The translations under genes were made by a program, and so were the position numbers. From an uncultured Lachnospiraceae bacterium (lineage in GTDB: Bacteria; Bacillota; Clostridia; Lachnospirales; Lachnospiraceae), in NCBI GenBank assembly GCA_910580005.1, contig CAJTXH010000037.1, positions 1 to 22,776 of the forward strand: a stretch of DNA of 22,776 bases, in the 5' to 3' direction. Shown here one piece after another: positions 1 to 7,028 of the stretch (positions are counted from its first letter, which is position 1; each line of letters opens with the position of its first letter). The notes beneath the pieces were generated by a model. The model was not told where the DNA came from. It made no database searches and was given only the letters and a program-made list of their open reading frames with translations.

Positions 1-285
1 AAGAAAGAATGTATTGAACAGGGCAAGAAATATTTCTCAGTAGCATCAGGCGGCGGTACAGGACGTACACTCCATCCAGATAATATGGCTGCTGGTCCGG
101 CTTCATATGGAATGACAGATACACTTGGACGTATGCACAGTGATGCACAGTTTGCAGGTTCATCTTCAGTTCCTGCCCATGTTGAAATGATGGGTCTTAT
201 CGGTGCTGGAAATAACCCAATGGTAGGAATGACAGTAGCAGTAGCAGTTTCCGTACAGGAAGCAGCTGACGCTGGCAAATTCTAA
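1..285 (+). CDS. GGGtGRT-family protein, C-terminal part
   Basis: The frame is open from the first base of the window and ends with TAA at 283-285, so only the last 94 residues are present and the start lies upstream. The stretch GGGTGRTLHPDN, followed by a Met/Gly/Ala-rich C-terminus, is the signature that names the GGGtGRT family (Pfam PF14057 from memory). Full-length members are roughly 330 residues. The biochemical function is not established. From memory, in clostridia the gene often lies beside a NifU-like iron-sulfur scaffold gene, but that neighbour would be outside this window. A rho-independent terminator follows 50 bases after the stop, so this is the last gene of its transcript. 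The family call is firm; the role is unknown. Confidence 0.85.
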   Translation, partial: KKECIEQGKKYFSVASGGGTGRTLHPDNMAAGPASYGMTDTLGRMHSDAQFAGSSSVPAHVEMMGLIGAGNNPMVGMTVAVAVSVQEAADAGKF

Positions 286-334
286 AAAATGGTAACAAGT
301 TTTAAAGAAAGTAGCAAAAAATGCTGATATTATG

Positions 335-378
335 GGACTTTCCGGACTTGGTTGTTTGGTCTGGAAAGTCCTGTTTTT
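335..378 (+). terminator. Rho-independent terminator after the GGGtGRT gene
   Basis: GGACTTTCC (335-343) pairs with GGAAAGTCC (363-371). The stem continues inward as GGAC/GGTC-type pairs after one mismatch, and it is followed by TG and five T. It sits 50 bases after the stop codon. Confidence 0.85.
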
Positions 379-446
379 GCGTCTATAAGACTCGTATAAG
401 AGTGAAAACAGATAAGGATGAAACAGGCAATGCATAGTCAAAGAAA

Positions 447-520
447 ATGACAGCTTTGCCAGGTCAAATGCATGTTTGCTAGTAAACGGACACTGTAAAA
501 CCTGCTGTTTACTGGCAAAG
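447..520 (+). other. Overlapping inverted repeats in the 448-base gap before hisIE
   Basis: The gap between the GGGtGRT stop and hisIE (286-733) holds a terminator, this structured stretch and the hisIE promoter. TTTGCTAGTAAAC (475-487) can pair with GTTTACTGGCAAA (507-519) over 13 positions with one G-U pair. CTTTGCCAG (454-462) can instead pair perfectly with CTGGCAAAG (512-520). The two foldings compete for the same 3' strand. An 11-codon frame (ATG 447 to TAG 480-482, immediately followed by TAA) ends inside the 5' arm, but it has only a weak upstream purine run. No T-run follows the hairpin. Its role is not known. Confidence 0.4.
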
Positions 521-589
521 CCCAGAATTATAACTGGAAATTATGTTGTGCGGAAGTGTGCCCCTGCGTGGAGCGGATAACAAATCTTG

Positions 590-618
590 TTGATTAACTT
601 TTATTAATGTTGTATAAT
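590..618 (+). promoter_or_regulatory. Sigma-A-type promoter for hisIE
   Basis: TTGATT (590-595) and TATAAT (613-618) are separated by 17 bases. Transcription would start near 625, giving a leader of about 110 bases. Short imperfect hairpins are possible in the leader, for example CCAC at 689-692 with GTGG next to the Shine-Dalgarno. No T-box motif was seen. Confidence 0.65.
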
Positions 619-733
619 ATATCTGTTGTTTTGTTGCCAGTGCATATACAGCATTTTATGCCAAAGGTACAGACAGATTTAAAATAACCACCGCAGGCTG
701 CTTCTAGTGCTGTGGGGAAAGGAATGGCTATAC

Positions 734-1996
734 ATGGCACAGAAGAAAATAATTGCATTTATTAATGCAGAGAATGAAGTTCCAGCAAATGTTGGATGTC
801 TTGCTTTAAAGTATTCTTATGAAGGGGCAGATGGTTTATTTATCTATAATTATACAGGTGACGAAAAATCAAGGGAAGAATTTCTACTGTCTGCAAGAAA
901 GATTGAAAAGCAGATTGATATACCATTTTTTATTGGCATTTATGTAAACAGGTTTGAGGATGCCAAGAAAGCACTTTATACAGGCGCATCAAAGCTTGTT
1001 ATAAGAAAAGCGCTTTTACCTGAAGAAGATGAGATAAAAGAGATAACTGCCAGGTTTGGTAAAGACAAGCTTGCAATAGAAATTGATATGAAAGCTGATT
1101 TCCATAATGCAGCCCAGTTAGACCAGTATTATAATATGGGAATAGGTACAGTTGTACTTAAGCATATAGATACTACAGAAGCTTTCAGGGAAGCAGTTCT
1201 TGGCACAAAGATGCATGTGCTGGTAAGGGATGGCTTAATAAGGAATGACCTTGCAGAGCTTCTTTCCTATGAAAGTACAGAAGCAGTTATTACCAATTAT
1301 TTTGAAGACAAAGATATTTACAAGGCAAAACGCGCAGTTAAAAGACAGGGAATAGATATCCCCCTTTTTGAGAGCCTTATAGATTTTTCAGAATTTAAAC
1401 TGGCAGACAACGGGCTTGTACCTGTTATTGTGCAGGATTACAGGACAAGCGAGGTGCTTATGATGGCTTATATGAATGAGGAGTCGTATAATAAAACCAT
1501 TGAAACTGGCAGGATGACATACTTTAGCCGCAGCAGGCAGGAGTTGTGGATAAAAGGTGAAACATCAGGGCATTACCAGTATGTAAAGTCACTTATGCTT
1601 GACTGTGACAATGACACAATACTTGCCAGGGTACACCAGGTGGGTGCAGCGTGCCATACAGGCAGTTACAGTTGTTTTTTTAAAAAGCTGGCAGAAAAGG
1701 ATTATATAGAAACTAATCCTTTGAAAATCCTTGAAGAAGATTATAATATAATAGTAAACAGGAAAAATAACCCTAAAGAGGGTTCATATACAAATTACCT
1801 GTTTGATAAGGGGATTGATAAAATTCTTAAAAAATGTGGTGAGGAAGCTTCTGAAATTATTATTGCTGCAAAAAATGAAGGCGGTGAGGAACTGAAATAT
1901 GAAATTGCAGATTTTCTTTACCATATGATGGTGCTTATGGCAGAATGTGGGCTTGACTGGGAAGACATTACAGGGGAGCTTGCCAACAGGCGTTAA
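734..1996 (+). CDS. hisIE: HisIE with an extra N-terminal HisF-like barrel domain
   Basis: This is the bifunctional phosphoribosyl-AMP cyclohydrolase / phosphoribosyl-ATP pyrophosphatase, steps 2 and 3 of histidine synthesis. The HisI part (about 225-330) carries DCDND (290-294) and the zinc cysteines Cys291, Cys307 and Cys314 in ACHTGSYSC. The HisE part (about 345-420) has the KCGEEASE helix and EIADFLYHMM. Ordinary HisIE is near 200-240 residues; this one has 420. The first about 215 residues resemble a decayed HisA/HisF (beta-alpha)8 barrel: IIAFIN replaces HisF IIACLD, and the phosphate-loop glycines after PFFIG are lost. I chose ATG 734, preceded by GGGGAAAGG at 714-722, over the GTG at 707 that extends the frame. 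Other his genes are not in the window. A 57-residue gene follows 72 bases downstream. Confidence 0.92.
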   Translation: MAQKKIIAFINAENEVPANVGCLALKYSYEGADGLFIYNYTGDEKSREEFLLSARKIEKQIDIPFFIGIYVNRFEDAKKALYTGASKLVIRKALLPEEDEIKEITARFGKDKLAIEIDMKADFHNAAQLDQYYNMGIGTVVLKHIDTTEAFREAVLGTKMHVLVRDGLIRNDLAELLSYESTEAVITNYFEDKDIYKAKRAVKRQGIDIPLFESLIDFSEFKLADNGLVPVIVQDYRTSEVLMMAYMNEESYNKTIETGRMTYFSRSRQELWIKGETSGHYQYVKSLMLDCDNDTILARVHQVGAACHTGSYSCFFKKLAEKDYIETNPLKILEEDYNIIVNRKNNPKEGSYTNYLFDKGIDKILKKCGEEASEIIIAAKNEGGEELKYEIADFLYHMMVLMAECGLDWEDITGELANRR

Positions 1997-2068
1997 AATA
2001 ATTTATAATGTTTTGGAATAAAATATATAAATGCTGGGATTAAACAGCAGAAAGGCAGGTCTGGGATT

Positions 2069-2242
2069 ATGGGTATAACAGTATTTTTAGCAAAAAGTCT
2101 TGCAGATTTATCATTTGGCGGTGCGTTTGCATGGTATTTTGTAAAATTCCTTATTAGTGCTGTAGTTGCATTTGCAGGCATTAAAGCAGGTATTACACTG
2201 CGTAAATCTAAAAATGCAAAAGCAGGTACAGAATTAAAGTAA
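2069..2242 (+). CDS. Small membrane protein, 57 residues
   Basis: I do not recognise the family. The frame ATG 2069 to TAA 2240-2242 encodes 57 residues. One hydrophobic stretch runs from about residue 13 to 43 (FAWYFVKFLISAVVAFAGIKAG), long enough for one membrane helix or a tight helical pair. A basic tail with RKSKNAK follows and would sit in the cytoplasm. The Shine-Dalgarno is weak (AGGCAGG at 2053-2059). The gene lies between hisIE and the CYTH gene, whose start is 16 bases after this stop, and no terminator lies between them, so co-transcription is likely. The opposite-strand frame here is a shadow. Support is the start/stop arrangement, the spacing and the coherent membrane-helix composition. 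Confidence 0.65.
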   Translation: MGITVFLAKSLADLSFGGAFAWYFVKFLISAVVAFAGIKAGITLRKSKNAKAGTELK

Positions 2243-2258
2243 AAGGGTGAGACAGAAT

Positions 2259-2753
2259 ATGGAAATAGAGAAAAAATTTCTTATAAAATCCCTGCCATCT
2301 AATCTTGGACAGTACAAGAAGAAGGATATAGAGCAGGGATATCTCTGCCTTGCCCCTGTTGTGCGTATAAGAAAAAGCAACAGCCAGTATATTTTAACTT
2401 ATAAATCCCTGATGCATGGCACAGGGAATAGTATTTCTGGAGTAAGAGCAAATAATGAGATAGAAGCCCCTCTTACCAAAGAAGGATATGAGCATCTTCG
2501 TGAGAAGACAGATGGATATATAATTAAAAAAACAAGATATCTTATACCGCTTCCTGATGGGCATACAGGGGAACTTGATATTTTTGAAGGGAATTTAAAA
2601 GGTTTGTATTTTATTGAAGTAGAATTTGCAGATGAAGAAGATGCAGCAGGTTTTATCCCTCCGGACTGGTTTGGTGAAAATGTAAGTAATGATGAAAGGT
2701 ATGCAAACAGCTTTTTATCGCAATGTGCCAGCCTGGATGTATTTTTAAGTTAG
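2259..2753 (+). CDS. CYTH-domain triphosphate-binding protein
   Basis: CYTH proteins form a triphosphate tunnel that binds substrates such as tripolyphosphate, thiamine triphosphate or nucleoside triphosphates with divalent metal. This 164-residue protein has the N-terminal ExExK signature (Glu2, Glu4, Lys6) and the tunnel-lining residues expected of the family: RIRK at 36-39, Lys49, Glu67/Glu69, Arg93, ELDIF (105-109) and FIEVEF (118-123). It is a single-domain form without a CHAD domain. The exact activity (tripolyphosphatase, thiamine triphosphatase or class IV adenylate cyclase) cannot be read from the sequence. ATG 2259 is chosen because AAAGGGTGAG lies 8-9 bases upstream; a GTG four codons earlier overlaps that Shine-Dalgarno. 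It probably belongs to the hisIE transcript. Confidence 0.88.
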   Translation: MEIEKKFLIKSLPSNLGQYKKKDIEQGYLCLAPVVRIRKSNSQYILTYKSLMHGTGNSISGVRANNEIEAPLTKEGYEHLREKTDGYIIKKTRYLIPLPDGHTGELDIFEGNLKGLYFIEVEFADEEDAAGFIPPDWFGENVSNDERYANSFLSQCASLDVFLS

Positions 2754-2767
2754 TATTACTGTACAGT

Positions 2768-2848
2768 AGGAGTATGGTGCTTGTGCCTGTGCGCTGCCTG
2801 GCACAAAGCTGTTTATAAGCAAAAAGCAGCGCAGAAACGGGGATTATT
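2768..2848 (+). promoter_or_regulatory. Candidate pseudoknot leader RNA, copy 1 (upstream of nfnA)
   Basis: Stem 1 pairs TTGTGCC (2781-2787) with GGCACAA (2800-2806). Its loop segment TGCGCTGC (2790-2797) pairs perfectly with GCAGCGCA (2826-2833), which makes an H-type pseudoknot with a 2-base first loop and a 19-base third loop. The Shine-Dalgarno GGGGA (2839-2843) begins five bases after the pseudoknot, and nfnA starts at 2849. A same-length copy lies at 6948-7028, with compensating changes in stem 2. A 12-bp perfect palindrome TACTGTACAGTA (2757-2768) abuts the 5' edge of this copy only. A 14-codon frame inside the element (ATG 2774 to TAA 2816-2818) has a Shine-Dalgarno-like AGGAG too close to its ATG to work well. 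Confidence 0.6.
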
Positions 2849-3730
2849 ATGTTTAAAATTTTAAAAAAAGAATATCTTGCCAATAATATCTGGCTTATGG
2901 ATATTGAAGCCCCAAGGGTAGCAAAGTCATGTAAGCCTGGGCAGTTTGTTATTGTTAAAATGGATGAGAAAGGGGAAAGGATTCCTCTTACAGTATGTGA
3001 TTATGATGCCGCAAAGGGCACTGTTACAATAGTGTTCCAGATTGTTGGCGCTTCTACAAAGAGAATGGCAGAATATGAACCCGGACAGTCATTTATGGAT
3101 TTTGCAGGACCGCTTGGGTGTGCCTCAGAACTTACAGAGATGACAGAAGAAGAATTAAAGAAAGAAAGCATTCTTTTTGTATGCGGCGGTGTAGGTACAG
3201 CGCCGGTATACCCACAGGCTAAGTGGATGAAAGAACATGGAATTGATGTTGATGTTATAATTGGTGCACGTACAAAGGATATTATTATTCTTGAGAAAGA
3301 AATGAAAAAGGTTGCTGCAAACCTTTATATTGCCACAGATGATGGTTCATATGGCTTTAAGGGCAATGGCTGTGACCAGATTAATGAACTTGTAAAGAAC
3401 CAGGGCAAAAAATATACAAGGGTTGTAGCTATAGGGCCTATGGTTATGATGAAATTTGTTTCACTTCTTACAAAGGAACTTGGAATACCTACAATTGTAA
3501 GCATGAACCCAATTATGGTTGATGGTACAGGTATGTGTGGTGCATGCCGCCTGCAGGTTGGGAATGAAATTAAGTTTGCATGTGTGGACGGGCCTGAGTT
3601 TGACGGGCATCTTGTTGATTTTGACCAGGCTATGCGCCGCCAGGTAATGTATAAAACAGAAGAGGGCAGGGCAATGCTGCGCCTTGAAGAAGGGGATACA
3701 CATAGCGGCGGATGTGGCAATTGTAATTAA
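2849..3730 (+). CDS. nfnA: NfnA: NADH-dependent ferredoxin:NADP oxidoreductase, small subunit
   Basis: NfnA is the FAD/[2Fe-2S] subunit of the electron-bifurcating transhydrogenase NfnAB, which couples NADH, NADPH and reduced ferredoxin in the cytoplasm of anaerobes. The 293-residue protein has an FAD-binding barrel (about 1-100, with RIPLTV at 44-49), an NAD-binding half (CGGVGTAPV at 112-120), and a C-terminal [2Fe-2S] segment DGTGMCGACR with Asp225, Cys230, Cys233 and Cys245. A Cys-rich end, GGCGNCN, closes the protein. The same fold occurs in the dihydroorotate dehydrogenase electron-transfer subunit and SudB, but the directly following nfnB gene settles the assignment. ATG 2849 follows GGGGATTATT and lies just after the pseudoknot element, which suggests translational control. 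Confidence 0.92.
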   Translation: MFKILKKEYLANNIWLMDIEAPRVAKSCKPGQFVIVKMDEKGERIPLTVCDYDAAKGTVTIVFQIVGASTKRMAEYEPGQSFMDFAGPLGCASELTEMTEEELKKESILFVCGGVGTAPVYPQAKWMKEHGIDVDVIIGARTKDIIILEKEMKKVAANLYIATDDGSYGFKGNGCDQINELVKNQGKKYTRVVAIGPMVMMKFVSLLTKELGIPTIVSMNPIMVDGTGMCGACRLQVGNEIKFACVDGPEFDGHLVDFDQAMRRQVMYKTEEGRAMLRLEEGDTHSGGCGNCN

Positions 3731-3822
3731 AAGATTAGCCTTTTAATACATAATTATTGCCTGTATAGAATGAACACCAGTTATTGCGCAGGTTTTAGCG
3801 CAGGAATGGAGGAAATATATTA

Positions 3823-5211
3823 ATGGAAACAGATGTTTTAAAAAGAGTGCCTGTGCGTGAACAAGAGCCAAAAGTGCGTGCAGCTAATTTTGAAGAAGTA
3901 TGTTTAGGATATAATAAAGAAGAAGCTATGGCAGAAGCATCACGCTGCCTTAAGTGCAAAAACCCGCAGTGTGTTAAGGGATGTCCTGTAAATATAGATA
4001 TCCCGGCATTTATAAAAGAGGTAGAGGAAGGCAGTTTTGATGAAGCTTTCCATGTAATTAACAAATATTCTGCGCTTCCTGCTGTATGTGGCCGTGTATG
4101 TCCACAGGAAAGCCAGTGTGAAGCAAAGTGTATACGTGGCATTAAAGGTGATGCTGTGTCTATAGGAAAGCTGGAGCGCTTTGTTGCTGATACTGCAAGG
4201 GAAAACGGCATTAAGCCTGTAAAAGCAGAAACAAAGAAAGGAAAAAGTGTTGCAGTTATAGGCTCAGGGCCTGCCGGTCTTACATGTGCAGGAGACCTGG
4301 CAAAACTTGGTTATGATGTCACAATTTTTGAAGCGCTCCATAAAGCTGGAGGAGTTTTATCATATGGAATACCAGAATTCCGTCTGCCAAAAAGCACAGT
4401 TGTTGACAGTGAAATTGAAAATGTCAGGTCACTTGGTGTTAAGATTGAAACAAATATAGTAATAGGAAAGGCATTAACTATTGATGAACTTTTAGGCAGA
4501 GAAGGTTTTGATGCTGTATTTATTGGTTCAGGTGCAGGCCTTCCAAGGTTTATGGGAATACCTGGTGAAAATGCTAATGGTGTATTTTCAGCTAATGAAT
4601 ACCTTACAAGAAGTAATCTTATGAAGGCTTTTGATGACAACTATGATACACCAGTTTGTGCAGGAAAGAAAGTGGCAGTAGTAGGAGGCGGAAATGTAGC
4701 AATGGATGCTGCAAGGACTGCCCTGCGCCTCGGTGCAGATGTACATATTGTATACCGCCGGAGTGAAGCAGAGCTTCCTGCAAGGGTTGAAGAGGTGCAC
4801 CATGCTAAAGAGGAGGGCATTATATTTGACCTTCTTACAAACCCTGTTGAAATATTTGAAGATGAACAGGGGAATGTCAAGGGCATGAAATGTATACGTA
4901 TGGAACTTGGTGAGCCTGATGAATCAGGGCGCAGAAGCCCTGTTGAGATACCTGGTTCAGAATTTGTCCTGGATGTTGATACAGTTATTATGTCACTAGG
5001 CACAAGCCCTAACCCTCTTATATCTTCAACAACAGAAGGACTGGAAATTAACAGAAGGAAGTGCATTGTTGCAGAAGAGTCAGATGGAAGCACATCAAAA
5101 GCAGCAGTTTATGCAGGCGGTGATGCAGTAACAGGTGCGGCTACAGTTATACTTGCAATGGGGGCAGGAAAAGCAGCGGCTAAAGGCATAGATGAATTTC
5201 TTAGCAAGTAA
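3823..5211 (+). CDS. nfnB: NfnB: NADPH-binding large subunit (GltD/GltA-like)
   Basis: This is the large subunit of NfnAB, a homologue of the glutamate synthase small subunit; databases often label it gltA, NADPH-dependent glutamate synthase. Of 462 residues, the N-terminal part carries two four-cysteine [4Fe-4S] sets (Cys42, 45, 50, 54 and Cys89, 93, 99, 103). An FAD fold follows with GSGPAGLTCAGDLAKLG near 147-163, then an NADPH fold with GGGNVAMDAARTALRLGA near 289-306. The C-terminal YAGGDAVTGAATVI is the second FAD contact. ATG 3823 is preceded by GGAGGAAAT at 3807-3815. It starts 92 bases after nfnA, with no terminator between, and ends upstream of a strong terminator, so nfnAB closes the transcript. 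No glutamate synthase large subunit is nearby, which favours NfnB over GltD. Confidence 0.92.
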   Translation: METDVLKRVPVREQEPKVRAANFEEVCLGYNKEEAMAEASRCLKCKNPQCVKGCPVNIDIPAFIKEVEEGSFDEAFHVINKYSALPAVCGRVCPQESQCEAKCIRGIKGDAVSIGKLERFVADTARENGIKPVKAETKKGKSVAVIGSGPAGLTCAGDLAKLGYDVTIFEALHKAGGVLSYGIPEFRLPKSTVVDSEIENVRSLGVKIETNIVIGKALTIDELLGREGFDAVFIGSGAGLPRFMGIPGENANGVFSANEYLTRSNLMKAFDDNYDTPVCAGKKVAVVGGGNVAMDAARTALRLGADVHIVYRRSEAELPARVEEVHHAKEEGIIFDLLTNPVEIFEDEQGNVKGMKCIRMELGEPDESGRRSPVEIPGSEFVLDVDTVIMSLGTSPNPLISSTTEGLEINRRKCIVAEESDGSTSKAAVYAGGDAVTGAATVILAMGAGKAAAKGIDEFLSK

Positions 5212-5293
5212 AGGAAGCATTTATGCAAGATAGACAGATGGTAAGAAATGTAAGTAGTTCTTTATTTTTATAATTAATAAACAGATAAGGGAT

Positions 5294-5347
5294 AAAAAGC
5301 CTTTCCTGTGCTATATTTATTTTATAGAAGCACAGGAGGCTTTTTTA
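5294..5347 (+). terminator. Strong terminator after nfnB
   Basis: AAAAAGCCT..CCTGTGCT pairs with AGCACAGG..GGCTTTTTT around an AT-rich loop. The A-run on the left and the T-run on the right mean it could work in both directions. It ends the hisIE-to-nfnB block. Confidence 0.92.
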
Positions 5348-5774
5348 TTATTATGCATGTAAAGTATAGATACCCTGGGCACTTGAAGCTTTTTTTATTA
5401 TAATTATTGTGCATATTGTATAATTTTTAAAGGTGGTTAAAGTATTATTGCACAAAGCAAATGACAAAAAAATATAAAATACAACAAGAAATTTGTGATA
5501 TGTGATATTTTATGATAATTTTTTTATATAACCATAACATTGTGTAACATATGCATATTTGGTAAGATGTTTATAGAAAATCTCCTTGTGGTGCAAAACA
5601 AAATAAATTGTGTTTATTATTAATTTTCCCCAAAGAATCTATGCATTTTCTTTATAAGCATAAAGAAACCGTTGTATTTTCCCTAATTTATACTTAGAAC
5701 GTAAAAATATTTGTACTTTTTATTTATTTTTAAAAGTCATTATTTAACACAGGGAGGTTTTCTATAAAAACCAG
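5348..5774. other. AT-rich non-coding gap before the DUF5688 gene
   Basis: No convincing gene was found here on either strand. The region holds a 9-bp perfect inverted repeat with a 4-base loop, TTTCTTTAT / ATAAAGAAA (5647-5655 and 5660-5668), and a shorter one, GGTTTT / AAAACC (5756-5761 and 5767-5772). A weak promoter match is TTGTGT (5540-5545), 17 bases, TAAGAT (5563-5568). If used, the downstream gene would have a leader of over 300 bases. A GGGAGG at 5752-5757 is not followed by a start codon at a workable distance. Confidence 0.5.
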
Positions 5775-5802
5775 AGTGCCAGATTAAAAATGGTCTGGCA
5801 CT
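5775..5802 (+). other. Hairpin upstream of the DUF5688 gene
   Basis: AGTGCCAGA (5775-5783) pairs perfectly with TCTGGCACT (5794-5802) around a 10-base loop. Only three T counting the last stem base follow, so it is a poor terminator. It lies about 95 bases before the chosen start and would be in the leader if transcription begins upstream. Confidence 0.55.
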
Positions 5803-5897
5803 TTGGTCATGTATATAACAGAAATAACCAGTTGCTGTTTAATATAAAACTGAAACTGGCAGGCTTGTTTAAAATAATGAGAAAGAGAGGATGGATA

Positions 5898-6827
5898 ATG
5901 GGCAGCAGATATACTTACAAGGAATTTAAACATTTATTGGCAGAGGAAGTGAAAAAGAATTTTAATAATGAGGCAGATATAAAAATGCATACAGTTATTA
6001 AAAATAATTCACTTGAACTTGAAAGCATGGTAATTGTAGAGAAAAGCATGAATGTTTCACCTAACTTTTATCTGAAGTTTTATTATGAAGATTATTTAAA
6101 TGGAGCAGATATTGCGGATATTGCAAAAGGCATGGCAGAAAAATATAATAAAATGCAGAATAATGAATTTGGAAGTTTTAGTATGGATATTAGTAGTTGC
6201 ATGGATAAAATAGTGTGCCGCCTTGTTTCATGTGAGAGGAACAGCAAACTTTTGGAAGAGATACCATATATACCATTTCTTGACATGGCAATTATATTTT
6301 ATTACCTTGTAATTGAAAATGAAAACGGGATTGGTTCTGTGCGTATATCTAATTCAATAATGGAAAACTGGGGCATGACAGTAAAAACACTTTATGCAGT
6401 TGCAATACATAATACAGAAAGATTATTTCCTAAAGTGTTCTGTCCGTTAAAATTAATGCTGAAAAGTATATTAGACAGTGAAGGCCAGGACATACCAGAG
6501 GTATTTGAATGTATAGAAAACAGATGTTATGATGAAGGAGAAGCGCCATTTGTACTTACAAACAGGAAGGGGGTAAATGGTTCAGCGGCAATACTTTACC
6601 CAGACTGTCTGAAAGATATAGGGAAAATGACAGAAACAGGCATGTATATAATACCCAGCAGTATACATGAATTGCTTATAATACCTGATGACGGGCAGAT
6701 ATCGCCAGACGGGCTGAAAAAGATGGTAGAAGAAGTTAATATAAGCTGTGTGGCAGCAGATGAGGTACTGTCAGATATGGTTTATTATTATTCGGTAGAA
6801 AAGAATATAATTGAAATCTGTAATTAA
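5898..6827 (+). CDS. DUF5688-type protein of unknown function
   Basis: This 309-residue protein resembles the DUF5688 family seen in Lachnospiraceae and related clostridia, by its N-terminal pattern: YTYKEFKHLLAEEV, a KNNSLELESMVI strand pair, SPNFYLKFYYEDYLNG, and an ADIAKGMAEKYN helix. No enzyme motif, signal peptide or membrane helix is visible. The C-terminal third has a MYIIPSSIHELLIIPDDG segment typical of these proteins. The function is unknown. ATG 5898 is chosen because AGAGAGG at 5884-5890 is 7 bases upstream; the frame runs open back to an ATG at 5790, but that start lies in a hairpin and lacks a ribosome site. The gene stands alone between an AT-rich gap and the second pseudoknot element. 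Confidence 0.75.
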   Translation: MGSRYTYKEFKHLLAEEVKKNFNNEADIKMHTVIKNNSLELESMVIVEKSMNVSPNFYLKFYYEDYLNGADIADIAKGMAEKYNKMQNNEFGSFSMDISSCMDKIVCRLVSCERNSKLLEEIPYIPFLDMAIIFYYLVIENENGIGSVRISNSIMENWGMTVKTLYAVAIHNTERLFPKVFCPLKLMLKSILDSEGQDIPEVFECIENRCYDEGEAPFVLTNRKGVNGSAAILYPDCLKDIGKMTETGMYIIPSSIHELLIIPDDGQISPDGLKKMVEEVNISCVAADEVLSDMVYYYSVEKNIIEICN

Positions 6828-6947
6828 TCTATAAGTAATGGTTTATCTTAAATATGAAAATTTCTTATGTATCTGTTAAATTTTTTTAAATGGACTTTAT
6901 ATTCCCAGGATGATACAATATTATAAAATGATCAGCATATAGAACTC

Positions 6948-7028
6948 AGGAGTATGGCATTTGTGTCTGTGTGTTGCTTGGCACAAAGCTGCTTATTGGC
7001 ACAAAGCAACACAGTAATGAGGTGTTTT
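6948..7028 (+). promoter_or_regulatory. Candidate pseudoknot leader RNA, copy 2 (upstream of coiled-coil gene)
   Basis: Aligns without gaps to 2768-2848 and ends at the same point relative to the start codon. Stem 1 pairs TTTGTGTC (6960-6967) with GGCACAAA (6980-6987), with one G-U pair. Stem 2 pairs TGTGTTGCT (6970-6978) with AGCAACACA (7005-7013), nine perfect pairs. The Shine-Dalgarno GAGGTG (7019-7024) follows five bases later, before ATG 7029. TTGGCACAAAGC occurs twice here (6979-6990 and 6997-7008), so stem 1 has an alternative 3' partner. An ATG at 6954 makes the downstream frame 25 codons longer, but its AGGAG is one base away, too close for initiation. Confidence 0.6.

Noticed and set aside
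166..441. 91-codon minus-strand frame over the GGGtGRT end and terminator
   Set aside because: It reads through the terminator hairpin, has an aromatic/Cys-rich composition without domain features, and lacks a ribosome site.
571..583. GAGCGGATAACAA, identical to part of the E. coli lac operator
   Set aside because: The left half-site is missing and there is no lacI-like gene or sugar operon nearby; a 13-base match of this kind is taken as chance.
689..714. Possible T-box or histidine attenuator in the hisIE leader
   Set aside because: No T-box core motif, no run of His codons and no terminator before the start codon; only a weak hairpin beside the ribosome site.
707..733. GTG start extending hisIE by nine codons
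   Set aside because: The extension overlaps the Shine-Dalgarno GGGGAAAGG that serves ATG 734, and the barrel begins right after that ATG.
3795..4211. Antisense frame within nfnB, with others at 3325-3720 and 4641-5093
   Set aside because: They lie wholly or almost wholly inside clearly conserved genes on the other strand and show Ser/Pro-rich low-information sequence typical of shadows.
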